From positions 1-64,000 of the forward strand of contig DAIMXP010000027.1 in the NCBI GenBank assembly GCA_036734945.1: a stretch of 64,000 nucleotides of DNA, given 5' to 3'. This stretch comes from UBA4733 sp036734945. GTDB taxonomy: Bacteria > Chloroflexota > UBA4733. Of the stretch, positions 6,705 through 13,657 are shown piece by piece. Below the pieces are notes generated by a model that saw only the letters and a list, made by a program, of their open reading frames with translations, had not been told where the DNA came from and ran no database searches. A program made the position numbers and the translations under genes. Positions within the stretch are counted from its first letter, which is position 1; every line of letters starts with the position of its first letter.

Positions 6705-9676
6705 AGGCCGCCGATGCCGTTACGATCCCTGTAGCCGGCCAAACCCAATGACGGATTGCTACGGAGCTTCTTGAGCAAGCCGGTGTGCACGGTGTCCACG
6801 AGCTGCTGGTCGGTCAGCACGTGCCCTTGAATGACGATGCTGCCGGCGCCCATATGCACGTGGAAGTCTCCGCCGCCACTCCAGCCGCTGCCTCCTCCTC
6901 CGCTGCTCGGCACGTTCGGCATGATGAAGCCGTTCGTCTGTGGCACGAAAAGTTCTGGCCTTTGCTCGCCGACGATGTAGGGCATTCCGGCAGTCACCGG
7001 GCCACCAGCCGCACGGGCGCCCACCGCACCGGCCACAGCGGTACTCACACTGTTGATGATGTTGTGGACCTCGTTGGTCACGACAGTCACCGGCGGTGGG
7101 CTATCGACGCTGAAGCCGGCGGCGCTCAGATGGAAGGGTCCGATGTCGATGTGGATGCTGTCGATGGCGCTCCGCAAGGCGCTGTCCAGCTGCTGCCCGA
7201 GTGGCGCCAGTCCATCCATAATGCCGGTGACAATCGCCGTGCCGACATGGAACAGTGCCTCTACCATCGCCGGGACCGCTGTCGTAATCGCCCAGTCGGT
7301 GAGGGACAGCAGCAGCTTCCCGAGCTCCAGCAGTACCTCGGGGATGCGCGGCGCCACCCACGCCACGAAGGAAACGCCCCACTCCAGGAGCTTCTCAACA
7401 ATGGTCGGCAGGGCGACAAAGGTTATCCACAGGCTGAGTTCGGCCAGCAGCTTGACCAACTCCACGATGAGCACCGGGATCTCTGGCGCCACCCAGGTAA
7501 TGAACGCCTGCCCCCACTGCGCCAGCTTCTCCTGGATCGCCGGCAGCGCCGAATTGGCGAGCCAGCCGCCCAGGCTGTCGAGCATTGGGCCCAGGTTGTC
7601 ACGCATGGCCATCGTCGCGGGCACGATCCAGGTGATGAACGCCTGCCCCCACTGGAGGAGATAGCCCGCCAGCGCGGGGAGCGCGTCACCGAGCCATGCG
7701 TCCACGCGCTGGGAGAACTCGCCCAGCCGCTCTTTGAGCATCGGCCAGGCATCATTCACCCATTGCGCCAGGGCCACGCTCCAGGAGGCCAGTTGCGCGC
7801 GGATCGCGGGTAGCGCCGTGCCGCCGGCCCAGTCGTCGAACGCGCCCAGCAGCGTCCCGAGATTCGTCAGCATCGGCGGCAGGGAGTACGTCACCCACAG
7901 CCCGAACTCCGCCGCCCATACCTGGAGCTGGCTGTGAATCGCCGGCAGCGCCGTCCCACTCACCCAAGCACCAAGTTGGCTCAGCAGCCCCCCCAGCGCG
8001 GTCAAGAGCGGCGGAATGGCGGGAGCGATCCACCCGATCAGCGCCGCTCCCCATTCGGCCAGTTTGCCGAGCCATGCCGCTTCCGCCCCGACCAGCACGC
8101 CAATTACTGCGCCCACCCCAGACTGCACGGCGGCGCCGATCTTGCCGAACGTATCCAGCAGTTGCCCCCAGGCTGGCAGTACCGTCCCTTGGATGAAGGC
8201 CCCGATCTGCTGCAAGGCTGGTAGCACGAAGCCCACCAGGGCGGTCAGAGCTGGCGTCAACTGCTGTGCTGTGACGATGATCCAGGCGCTGAAGCGTGGC
8301 AGCACGTCGTTCTGCAGGGTGTCGGCCAGGGATTTCAGTCCGCTTGCCATCCCGGCGCCGCTCACGCCGCCGAAGGCCGTGCTGAGGGCATCGCCCACCG
8401 CCCGCAGCGCCGGTAGGAAGGTCTGCCCTATGACCGTGCCGAAGCTGGCGATGCCGGACAGACCGCTGCCAGTAATAAAGCCCACCGCTGCCGTGAGCGC
8501 CGGCAAGAAGCGCTCGCCCAGTTCAATGCTGGACGTCTGAATGTGATCCTTGAGAATGTTCCACTGTCCGGCAAGTGTCGCTTGCGTGCGCGCCAGGGCG
8601 TCACTCGTCACGTTCGCAATCTTGCTCTTATCCGATACGTCGCCCAGGATGCTGGCATAGTCGCTGGCAGCGGTGCCCAACAACGCGGCCATGCCGAGGC
8701 CGCCACGCTGGGCGTTGACCAACTTCATGGTCTCGCCTTCGGCCTCGGCTTCCGATAATCCCATCTTGAGGTAGGCTGCGTGGAGATCAGCTATGACGCC
8801 GGTGAAGCCCTTCGCGTGCAGGCCGGCCGCGCTGAAGTCCGCGACGAGGTTGACGCCGGTGAGCGTGGAAACACGCTCCAGTTCCTTCCGTGCCGCCGCC
8901 GTTGGATTAATCATGTGCGTCATGATGTCGGTCACTTGCACACCAGCGCCGGCCGCATCAAAACCATGTTTGGTCAGGGCAGTAAACGCCGCTGCTACCT
9001 GCTCGACAGGAATACCCAGGTTCGCCGCCACGCCGATAGCCCGGCCGCTGGACTCGGAAAACTGTTCGAGGGTCATATTGCCCTCGGCGGCAGCCAGGTG
9101 GAACACACCCATATAGCTGGTCGCTGCATCCAACACCGACGTGAATTTGCCGGTCGCTTCGGCCCCGGCCAGCGTGTCAACGCCGTATTCGTGCATGGCG
9201 TTGGCGAGCACATTGGCGGTGTCGGAGGCATTGCCGCCCGTGCTCACGGCGGAGTCAGTCGCAACGCGCAAGATGTCTAAAGAGGTAGCCGTGCTGCCGG
9301 TGATGTTCATGACGTGCTGGAAGCCGCTCGTCAGCTGGTCGAGCGGGGCTCCGGTCTCATTGGCGAGGGTCAGCACCGCGTCATGCATGGCAGCAACGTC
9401 AGTCGTGGTCATCGTTGTGTTGTTCTGGACATTTTGCAGAGACTGCTGGAAGTTGCCGGCGCTGGTCACGACATTCTCGATTGACCCGGCCAGGTCGTTG
9501 AACACAGCGAACCCGGCGCCGATCAGCAAGCCCTGTGCAAGGGAGGACGCCATCTCACCCAACATGCCGCCGGCGTGGTGCGCCGTATCGCCCAGGCTGG
9601 TCAGGGCGCCACTGACGTTGCGGAGCGGGCCGCTCGCCTCGTCGGTAGCCCGGATGAGGACGTTCACGTCAGCCAT
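6701..9676 (-). CDS. Phage tail tape measure protein
   Basis: This 991-residue protein sets tail length and is injected with the DNA in siphophages. The N-terminus (DVNVLIRATDEASGPLRNVS) and the block around residues 95-330 (FQQSLQNVQ, GAPLDQL, GAGVQVTDIMTHM, AQRGGLGM) match the TP901-type tape measure core. From about residue 515 to 830 there is a Trp-rich tandem repeat of about 50 residues, each with a WG-A-I-W-P-IP-L-W pattern, seen about six times. Several long hydrophobic helices are present, as usual in this family. ATG 9676 overlaps the end of the frameshifted chaperone frame. Confidence 0.92.
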   Translation of the reverse strand: MADVNVLIRATDEASGPLRNVSGALTSLGDTAHHAGGMLGEMASSLAQGLLIGAGFAVFNDLAGSIENVVTSAGNFQQSLQNVQNNTTMTTTDVAAMHDAVLTLANETGAPLDQLTSGFQHVMNITGSTATSLDILRVATDSAVSTGGNASDTANVLANAMHEYGVDTLAGAEATGKFTSVLDAATSYMGVFHLAAAEGNMTLEQFSESSGRAIGVAANLGIPVEQVAAAFTALTKHGFDAAGAGVQVTDIMTHMINPTAAARKELERVSTLTGVNLVADFSAAGLHAKGFTGVIADLHAAYLKMGLSEAEAEGETMKLVNAQRGGLGMAALLGTAASDYASILGDVSDKSKIANVTSDALARTQATLAGQWNILKDHIQTSSIELGERFLPALTAAVGFITGSGLSGIASFGTVIGQTFLPALRAVGDALSTAFGGVSGAGMASGLKSLADTLQNDVLPRFSAWIIVTAQQLTPALTALVGFVLPALQQIGAFIQGTVLPAWGQLLDTFGKIGAAVQSGVGAVIGVLVGAEAAWLGKLAEWGAALIGWIAPAIPPLLTALGGLLSQLGAWVSGTALPAIHSQLQVWAAEFGLWVTYSLPPMLTNLGTLLGAFDDWAGGTALPAIRAQLASWSVALAQWVNDAWPMLKERLGEFSQRVDAWLGDALPALAGYLLQWGQAFITWIVPATMAMRDNLGPMLDSLGGWLANSALPAIQEKLAQWGQAFITWVAPEIPVLIVELVKLLAELSLWITFVALPTIVEKLLEWGVSFVAWVAPRIPEVLLELGKLLLSLTDWAITTAVPAMVEALFHVGTAIVTGIMDGLAPLGQQLDSALRSAIDSIHIDIGPFHLSAAGFSVDSPPPVTVVTNEVHNIINSVSTAVAGAVGARAAGGPVTAGMPYIVGEQRPELFVPQTNGFIMPNVPSSGGGGSGWSGGGDFHVHMGAGSIVIQGHVLTDQQLVDTVHTGLLKKLRSNPSLGLAGYRDRNGIGGL

Positions 9677-9893
9677 TGCTCACCTGCCTGCCTTCCTTGG
9701 GGTGACACTCCGCCTCGATCGCCGTGAGCTTCAGTTCCAGCGCGACCTCCCGTGCCGGCACCTCGTCCACCTCCCAGGGCGGGATTCCCCAACGCTGCCC
9801 CAGCCAGCGCCGGACGTAGGCCCATGGCGGCGAATAGGCTTTTCCGTCCGTTTTCAGCCATAGCTTTAGCGCCCGTTCCTCGGGCGCCCCAAG
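9669..9893 (-). CDS. Tail assembly chaperone, -1 frameshift extension
   Basis: This second frame has no sensible start of its own. After a -1 slip on CCCAAAC it continues for 74 residues (LGAPEERALKLWLKTDG, then YVRRWLGQRWGIPPWEV, then ALELKLTAIEAECHPKEG) and stops 5 bp inside the tape measure gene. The composition (Trp/Pro-rich, charged helix) fits the 'T' extension of lambda G-GT-type chaperones, which recruits the tape measure protein. The fusion product would be about 187 residues (10231 to 9669). An ATG at 9861 lies in another frame and does not explain it. Confidence 0.85.
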   Translation of the reverse strand, partial: LGAPEERALKLWLKTDGKAYSPPWAYVRRWLGQRWGIPPWEVDEVPAREVALELKLTAIEAECHPKEGRQVSNG

Positions 9894-10231
9894 TTTGGGG
9901 GTGTGGACGCCGCCTGATTCACCAGGCCGAGCACGGTGACGGCCAGGTGCGTGGGCAGGCCAGGATGTTCCCAGAACCCCTCATCCGTCGCCGGCGGCAA
10001 CGGCTCACCGTCTTCGTCACACCAGCCGTTGTGCTCCAGCACAATCGAACGCAGCGCAGTCACAGCCCGCACTGCATCGCCGCTAGCGATCTCGTTGGCG
10101 AGACGCTGCGGAAAGTTGCTCCGAATCCGCACGCGGAAGCCCGGGTAACTGTCCGCTGGAAGGTCCACCCACTCGGCGATAGCGGTGATTCGCGGGCCGG
10201 TCGGGAGCGGCTGCACTTCATTGCTCGTCAT
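9866..10231 (-). CDS. Tail assembly chaperone, zero-frame product
   Basis: The 121-residue protein (from ATG 10231) has the make-up of the short tail assembly chaperone made before the tape measure gene (GFRVRIRSNFPQRLANEI, LRSIVLEHNGW, GLPTHLAVTVLGLV). In siphophages such a gene is followed by a second frame reached by ribosomal slippage, and that is seen here: CCCAAAC at 9899-9893 in the correct phase, a hairpin 5 nt later, and an open -1 frame ending at 9669. The zero-frame stop TAA lies right after the hairpin. ATG 10231 overlaps the preceding gene by 14 bp. Confidence 0.85.
   Translation of the reverse strand: MTSNEVQPLPTGPRITAIAEWVDLPADSYPGFRVRIRSNFPQRLANEIASGDAVRAVTALRSIVLEHNGWCDEDGEPLPPATDEGFWEHPGLPTHLAVTVLGLVNQAASTPPNLGRPRNGR
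9869..9899 (-). promoter_or_regulatory. Programmed -1 ribosomal frameshift signal
   Basis: The heptamer C CCA AAC (9899-9893) matches X XXY YYZ in the reading phase of the upstream gene. After a 5-nt spacer comes a perfect 7-bp stem, GCGCCCG (9887-9881) with loop AGGAA and CGGGCGC (9875-9869). The zero-frame stop is the next codon. All three classical parts of a -1 signal are present. Confidence 0.85.
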
Positions 10232-10601
10232 CGTTGGCTTCCTCTTCGTCTTCATTCGTTGGCGTGAGTGCGTCCAGGGCATCGGCGATACGGCGGAGTG
10301 CCGTAGCAAGCTGGCCGGGGTCTGCGCGGGTGAGCAGTCGCGCCAGTTGGGCGGCGGCCTGGTCCGGGTCGCTGGGAATATCTGCCGGGTGGCGGTCTCC
10401 GTACCTCTCGGGTAAGGAGTACAATTCGGGAGGCGTGAACGAAGGACTCTCCTCCACAGCACGCTTTATCGCGTCCATGGGATCACCTAAGGCCGCACTG
10501 AACACGGCGTTTTCTTGTCCGGCAAACATCTCCCGAATGAAGGCGGCCTTCGCCGCTGCTGTCGGATTGCCGGTGCTCTCGTTGACTGGCTTATCGGGCA
10601 T
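10218..10601 (-). CDS. Hypothetical phage protein, 127 aa, acidic tail
   Basis: ATG 10601 follows CAGGAGGAC. The protein has an N-terminal helix (AAAKAAFIREMFAGQENAVF), a Pro-rich middle and a helical C-terminal part ending in a very acidic tail (TNEDEEEANDDEQ). It overlaps the tail chaperone gene by 14 bp. By position it could be a tail component or a tail completion factor; no domain is recognised. Confidence 0.55.
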   Translation of the reverse strand: MPDKPVNESTGNPTAAAKAAFIREMFAGQENAVFSAALGDPMDAIKRAVEESPSFTPPELYSLPERYGDRHPADIPSDPDQAAAQLARLLTRADPGQLATALRRIADALDALTPTNEDEEEANDDEQ

Positions 10602-10794
10602 GCGTGTCCTCCTGACGATGCGCCGGCTCGTGTTGCTCAACCCACTTCCCCAACCAGGCAGCAGGCACCCGCACACAGCGCGGGCCGAGCCGGACGCTCG
10701 GCAGCGTACCGTCCGCGATCAAGTCGTAACACTTGCTACGCGACAGCCCGAGCTGGTCAGCAGCGTCTTCCACACGGAGTAAAAGTGCGGCCAT
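10591..10794 (-). CDS. Small excisionase-like helix-turn-helix protein
   Basis: ATG 10794 follows AAGGAGGAACG. The 67-residue protein is a compact winged HTH (LRVEDAADQLGLSRSKCYDL, IADGTLPSVRLGPRCVRVP), the excisionase/helix-turn-helix-17 type. It is the third such protein in the element (others at 2110 and 16840) and they are not close copies. It sits just downstream of a leftward terminator-like hairpin, so it may head the tail/packaging transcription unit. Confidence 0.7.
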   Translation of the reverse strand: MAALLLRVEDAADQLGLSRSKCYDLIADGTLPSVRLGPRCVRVPAAWLGKWVEQHEPAHRQEDTHAR

Positions 10795-10814
10795 CGTTCC
10801 TCCTTCCGGGCAAC

Positions 10815-10843
10815 AAAAAACGCCGGCATTCCTGCGCGGCGTT
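10815..10843 (-). terminator. Rho-independent terminator (leftward)
   Basis: Read leftward, AACGCCG (10843-10837) pairs with CGGCGTT (10825-10819) around an 11-nt loop. The stem is followed by a run of T residues (10820-10815). It would end transcripts arriving from the replication gene cluster on the right and separate them from the tail/packaging genes. Confidence 0.6.
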
Positions 10844-10987
10844 GCTGGGACGTTCAGCCGTCTATCAGGAGGTCGATACGTCCACACTGTCACTATAGAA
10901 CGCCTGCTCCTCTGGTGCTAGGGGAGCAATGGGGAGGTTTGGGGAATCTTGGTGGATAGGACGTGTCCCCAGGAATCGGCGCGAGAC

Positions 10988-11015
10988 GTTCACCAACGCC
11001 CGTTCACCAACGCCC
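10988..11015. repeat. Perfect 14-bp tandem duplication
   Basis: The 14-mer GTTCACCAACGCCC occurs twice back to back, upstream of the monooxygenase-like gene and just before a TATAGT hexamer at 11039-11044. It may be a slippage product or a regulatory direct repeat. Confidence 0.8.
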
Positions 11016-11097
11016 ATGGTATTCCCCACGCCTCTGTGGTATAGTGGAGCGACTCAGCCATGAGTTGAAATCGTGTTCGATGAGAAAGGAGTGCTCC

Positions 11098-11397
11098 GTG
11101 TACACCGTGATCGAACGTCGGAAGATCAATCGCGAGCGTATCCAAGAGACCGTCCAGCGCGCGCAGAGCGAATTCTTCCCCAAGCTGCAGCGTGCCCCCG
11201 GATTTGTGAGCTTCTACCTCGTCACCGATGAGGAGAACGGCATCAACACGGCAATTGTCGTCTGGGAAGACAAAGCACAAGCCGAGGCCTTCCAGGCAGC
11301 GGGGCAGCCATGGCTCCAGACGCTCGAAGCACTTGGGCACACGCTGCAAAGCACCAATAGCGGCGAAACGATGATCCAACTCCAGCCTCAGAAGTAA
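11098..11397 (+). CDS. ABM-like (antibiotic biosynthesis monooxygenase fold) protein
   Basis: I chose GTG 11098 because AAAGGAG lies 7 nt upstream. The 99-residue protein alternates strands and helices as in dimeric alpha-beta barrel proteins: YTVIERRKI, a long helix (RIQETVQRAQSEFFPKLQ), APGFVSFYLVTDEENGINT, then IVVWEDKAQAEAF. Members are small oxygenases or stress-type proteins of varied substrate. It is transcribed opposite to the phage genes on both sides, the usual sign of a cargo gene. The substrate cannot be told from the sequence. Confidence 0.7.
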   Translation: MYTVIERRKINRERIQETVQRAQSEFFPKLQRAPGFVSFYLVTDEENGINTAIVVWEDKAQAEAFQAAGQPWLQTLEALGHTLQSTNSGETMIQLQPQK

Positions 11398-11415
11398 GGC
11401 TTCGAGGGGGACGCC

Positions 11416-11970
11416 CTAGGACGCCCGGCGCTCGACGAAGGCGTACAGTCCGTCGAGCAGGTGATCCAACGCCTCCCGCCGCATGAACTTCACCGCGTCC
11501 AGACTCGTGACGCCATACGCTCGCCGTTGCTCGTCCATCGTCAGCGTCGCCAGGTCTTGGACGATCTGCCGATCGCGCGCCGAGAGGCCATCCAGCAGCG
11601 CCAGGACGGTCACACGCTCAAGCTTGAGCAGGAGCGGGCGCCCGGGGAGTTGCGTCGCCAGGAAACGCCGGCGACCGTCAGCCCGGGTGGCACGCTCGCC
11701 GGTCGGGTCGGCGTAGTCGAGTTTGGCCGCGTCGCCGACCTTGTCTCGCCAGCGGGACACGCGCCTATCCTCAGCGCCCACGCCGGCCGTGTAGATGTCG
11801 AGATCGCTGAGGATGGCCGGACGGAGCACCGGCAGGCAAAGCGGCAGTGGGTCCACGCCGCTCGGCAGGCTTCGGAAGAGCGTCGAACGCACGTAGCCGG
11901 CGAGTTCGCGGCGGCGCTCCATCTGGCCGGTAGTAACCGGTGATGGTATCCGTGCTGGCTCAGCGATCAT
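11416..11970 (-). CDS. Hypothetical phage protein, possible transcription regulator
   Basis: ATG 11970 overlaps the stop of the upstream gene as ATGA. The C-terminal 65 residues (LLDGLSARDRQIVQDL, LTMDEQRRAYGVTSLDAVKF) look like a helix-turn-helix of the sigma-region-4/ArpU kind, which in other phages controls late genes. The N-terminal half is helical with an LPSGVDPLPLCLPVLRP segment. It is the last gene of the replication-side cluster, between replication and tail/packaging genes, a usual place for a late regulator. The function is inference. Confidence 0.55.
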   Translation of the reverse strand: MIAEPARIPSPVTTGQMERRRELAGYVRSTLFRSLPSGVDPLPLCLPVLRPAILSDLDIYTAGVGAEDRRVSRWRDKVGDAAKLDYADPTGERATRADGRRRFLATQLPGRPLLLKLERVTVLALLDGLSARDRQIVQDLATLTMDEQRRAYGVTSLDAVKFMRREALDHLLDGLYAFVERRAS

Positions 11971-12278
11971 CGCCGCCTCTTTATCGGCTCGGCCGTCGTA
12001 AGCGGCTGGTACGAGACCCAGCCCGGCAGGCGGTGCTGGTTCGTGTAGGGGAACTGGTCCTCCACGCGCCGCTCCGGCCCGGTACCAGTGCGCCCCACTT
12101 CGTTTTCTTGGCGATGCACGTGACAAAGGTACGGGCAACTTGGGTCCTGGATCGCAATGGTCTCCCCGAAGGTATCGCGGTCCACCAGCGCCACAGCCAC
12201 GGCAGCAGGCGCGGTGCAGCTTTTGACGCTACAGAGTTGGCCAGAGAAGTAGGGCACCGTGATTTTCTTCAACCTCAT
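11967..12278 (-). CDS. Cys-rich small phage protein (paralogue 1)
   Basis: This 103-residue protein shares its layout with the neighbour at 12275-12652: LCSVKSCTAPA (C-x4-C), a strand ending VALVD, then CPYLCHVH (C-x3-C-x-H) and a Tyr/Trp-rich C-terminus. Four metal-binding-type residues suggest one zinc site. Both ends overlap neighbours as ATGA, so it is translated with them. Function unknown. Confidence 0.65.
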   Translation of the reverse strand: MRLKKITVPYFSGQLCSVKSCTAPAAVAVALVDRDTFGETIAIQDPSCPYLCHVHRQENEVGRTGTGPERRVEDQFPYTNQHRLPGWVSYQPLTTAEPIKRRR

Positions 12279-12652
12279 GCCGATCGCCGCCTCCCCGCCA
12301 TGGCCGCCTCGAGCGGCAGATACTCAGACCACCCGGCTGCACACAGGATGTTCGTCCACGGATATTCGGACGCCTGCCGAGGACCACACTGCCGACCTCG
12401 ATACATATTGTCGCTCAGGTGGCTTTCGCACAAGTACGGACAATACTGATCTTGTTCGAAAAACCAGCACGCTTGGCGGCCATACGTGCCAGGGGCGTAG
12501 AAGTCGACCAGTGCCACGGTGCAGACAGCCGGCGCAATACAGCCGGGCACGCTGCACCGCTGGTCACCCGTTGGCCGGTGATAGACGCGCGACAGCGCAT
12601 GCGGTTTGCGGAGTGATCGGAGAGCGCTCACGCTGCTGAATCCTTTCGCCAT
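12275..12652 (-). CDS. Cys-rich small phage protein (paralogue 2)
   Basis: ATG 12652 is the likely start. The 125-residue protein carries RCSVPGCIAPAVCTVALVD and then YCPYLCESH, matching the spacing in paralogue 1 downstream. Sequence identity between the two is modest but runs through the core, so they probably arose by tandem duplication within the element. A zinc-binding fold is likely. The gene overlaps a 42-codon zinc-finger gene at its start and couples by ATGA to paralogue 1. Confidence 0.65.
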   Translation of the reverse strand: MAKGFSSVSALRSLRKPHALSRVYHRPTGDQRCSVPGCIAPAVCTVALVDFYAPGTYGRQACWFFEQDQYCPYLCESHLSDNMYRGRQCGPRQASEYPWTNILCAAGWSEYLPLEAAMAGRRRSA

Positions 12653-12756
12653 TGCACGTGACCGGCCACGCACCGGCGGCGCTGCCAGCCAGGTCGGACA
12701 CACGACGATTGCCAGGAGCGCAGTACCCGGCCACAGATGGGGCAGCGGTCGTTCAT
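12628..12756 (-). CDS. 42-aa zinc-finger microprotein
   Basis: ATG 12756 follows GCGGAGGTCGGC and overlaps the upstream stop as ATGA. The 42 residues (NDRCPICGRVLRSW, then RRRCVAGHVQW) form one C-x2-C...C-x3-H zinc finger with many Arg and Trp residues. Such small zinc proteins are frequent in phage replication operons. The strong ribosome site and coupling argue that it is real despite its size. Confidence 0.6.
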   Translation of the reverse strand: MNDRCPICGRVLRSWQSSCVRPGWQRRRCVAGHVQWRKDSAA

Positions 12757-13142
12757 GCCGACCTCCGCGTCTGCGCCGTCCACAGCGCTTTTGCGTAGGC
12801 CACGACGATACGGTAGTCGGTCCCATTCCGGTAGCCGCTCAGGGTCTTTGTCCGCTGGGCGACTCCCAGATAGACGATGATGGCCCAATCGTTGTCCTCT
12901 AGCGCCTCGCTGGGTATCAGGAACGTGCCTCGTGCCGGGCTGCCGTTGACCGCCAGGATGATGCCAGCCGGACCGTAGCAACCGTCGTAGATCGTTGCCT
13001 CGATGGTGCGTGCGTCGAGATCAACGCGTCCCCGTGGCGAGTCCAAGCCGGCGTAGCGGGCGGCTACGTCACGGAAAGCGGTTTCCAGGTCAGCCAAAGT
13101 CTGGACTGGCGCAAAGTCGAGGTACTCAATCGTCCTAGTCAC
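12753..13142 (-). CDS. Hypothetical phage protein, 129 aa
   Basis: I chose GTG 13142 (AAGGA about 8 nt upstream) over earlier in-frame codons without a ribosome site. The protein is alpha/beta (TIEYLDFAPVQTLADLET, GRVDLDARTIEATIYD, EDNDWAIIVYLGVAQ) with no motif I can name. The gene couples to the zinc microprotein by ATGA. It belongs to the replication-side cluster. Confidence 0.55.
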   Translation of the reverse strand: MTRTIEYLDFAPVQTLADLETAFRDVAARYAGLDSPRGRVDLDARTIEATIYDGCYGPAGIILAVNGSPARGTFLIPSEALEDNDWAIIVYLGVAQRTKTLSGYRNGTDYRIVVAYAKALWTAQTRRSA

Positions 13143-13183
13143 TCCACAGTTCCTTTCTGTACCGCTCGCTGGCTGCAATGCAT

Positions 13184-13657
13184 TCACGATGGCTCTCCTT
13201 CCGGACGCGGTGTGCAGTTGCCACAGCGCCACTTGCCGGCATCATCGACGTACCAATCGAATCGATTGCAGCGATGGCAAGGTGCATTGGGGCGCCACGG
13301 CGCTCTCTCACGCACCGCAGGTGGATGGTCGCGCCACCATTTGACTTCGGCCTCGTAGGCTGCGTGGGATTGGGCGATGGCAGCGGTGATTTCGTCAGCG
13401 GTGAGGTTGGACGGCGGCGGTATGGTTGGGAGGACGCTGTGGACGGCATCGAAGAGCCACAAGGGCACAGCGCCGGCGGCGAGGTGCTCGGGTGTTGCGT
13501 TGTTGGCCAGCTCGGCAAGGAGTTCGGGCTTCTGTTCGGCGATCTGCTGGCGGAGCGCCGGCGTCATTGCGCCAGCCGGTGCGGCGTACCGGAGCGTATC
13601 GCCGTTGACGGTCAAGGTGATACCGGCGGCGGTGAGGGTATCCAACAATGCGCTCAT
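13184..13657 (-). CDS. TubC-docking-like protein with C-terminal zinc ribbon
   Basis: ATG 13657 follows GGGGGAGC and overlaps the helicase stop as ATGA. Residues 1-50 (LLDTLTAAGITLTVNGD, LRYAAPAGAMTPAL, IAEQKPELLAEL) match the TubC N-terminal docking domain, known as a linker between NRPS/PKS subunits and also present in phage and plasmid proteins. The C-terminus has C-x2-C (PCHRCNRFDW) and C-x2-C (WRCGNCTP), a zinc ribbon. Coupling to the primase-helicase gene suggests it docks to a replication protein. That role is inference. Confidence 0.78.
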   Translation of the reverse strand: MSALLDTLTAAGITLTVNGDTLRYAAPAGAMTPALRQQIAEQKPELLAELANNATPEHLAAGAVPLWLFDAVHSVLPTIPPPSNLTADEITAAIAQSHAAYEAEVKWWRDHPPAVRERAPWRPNAPCHRCNRFDWYVDDAGKWRCGNCTPRPEGEPS

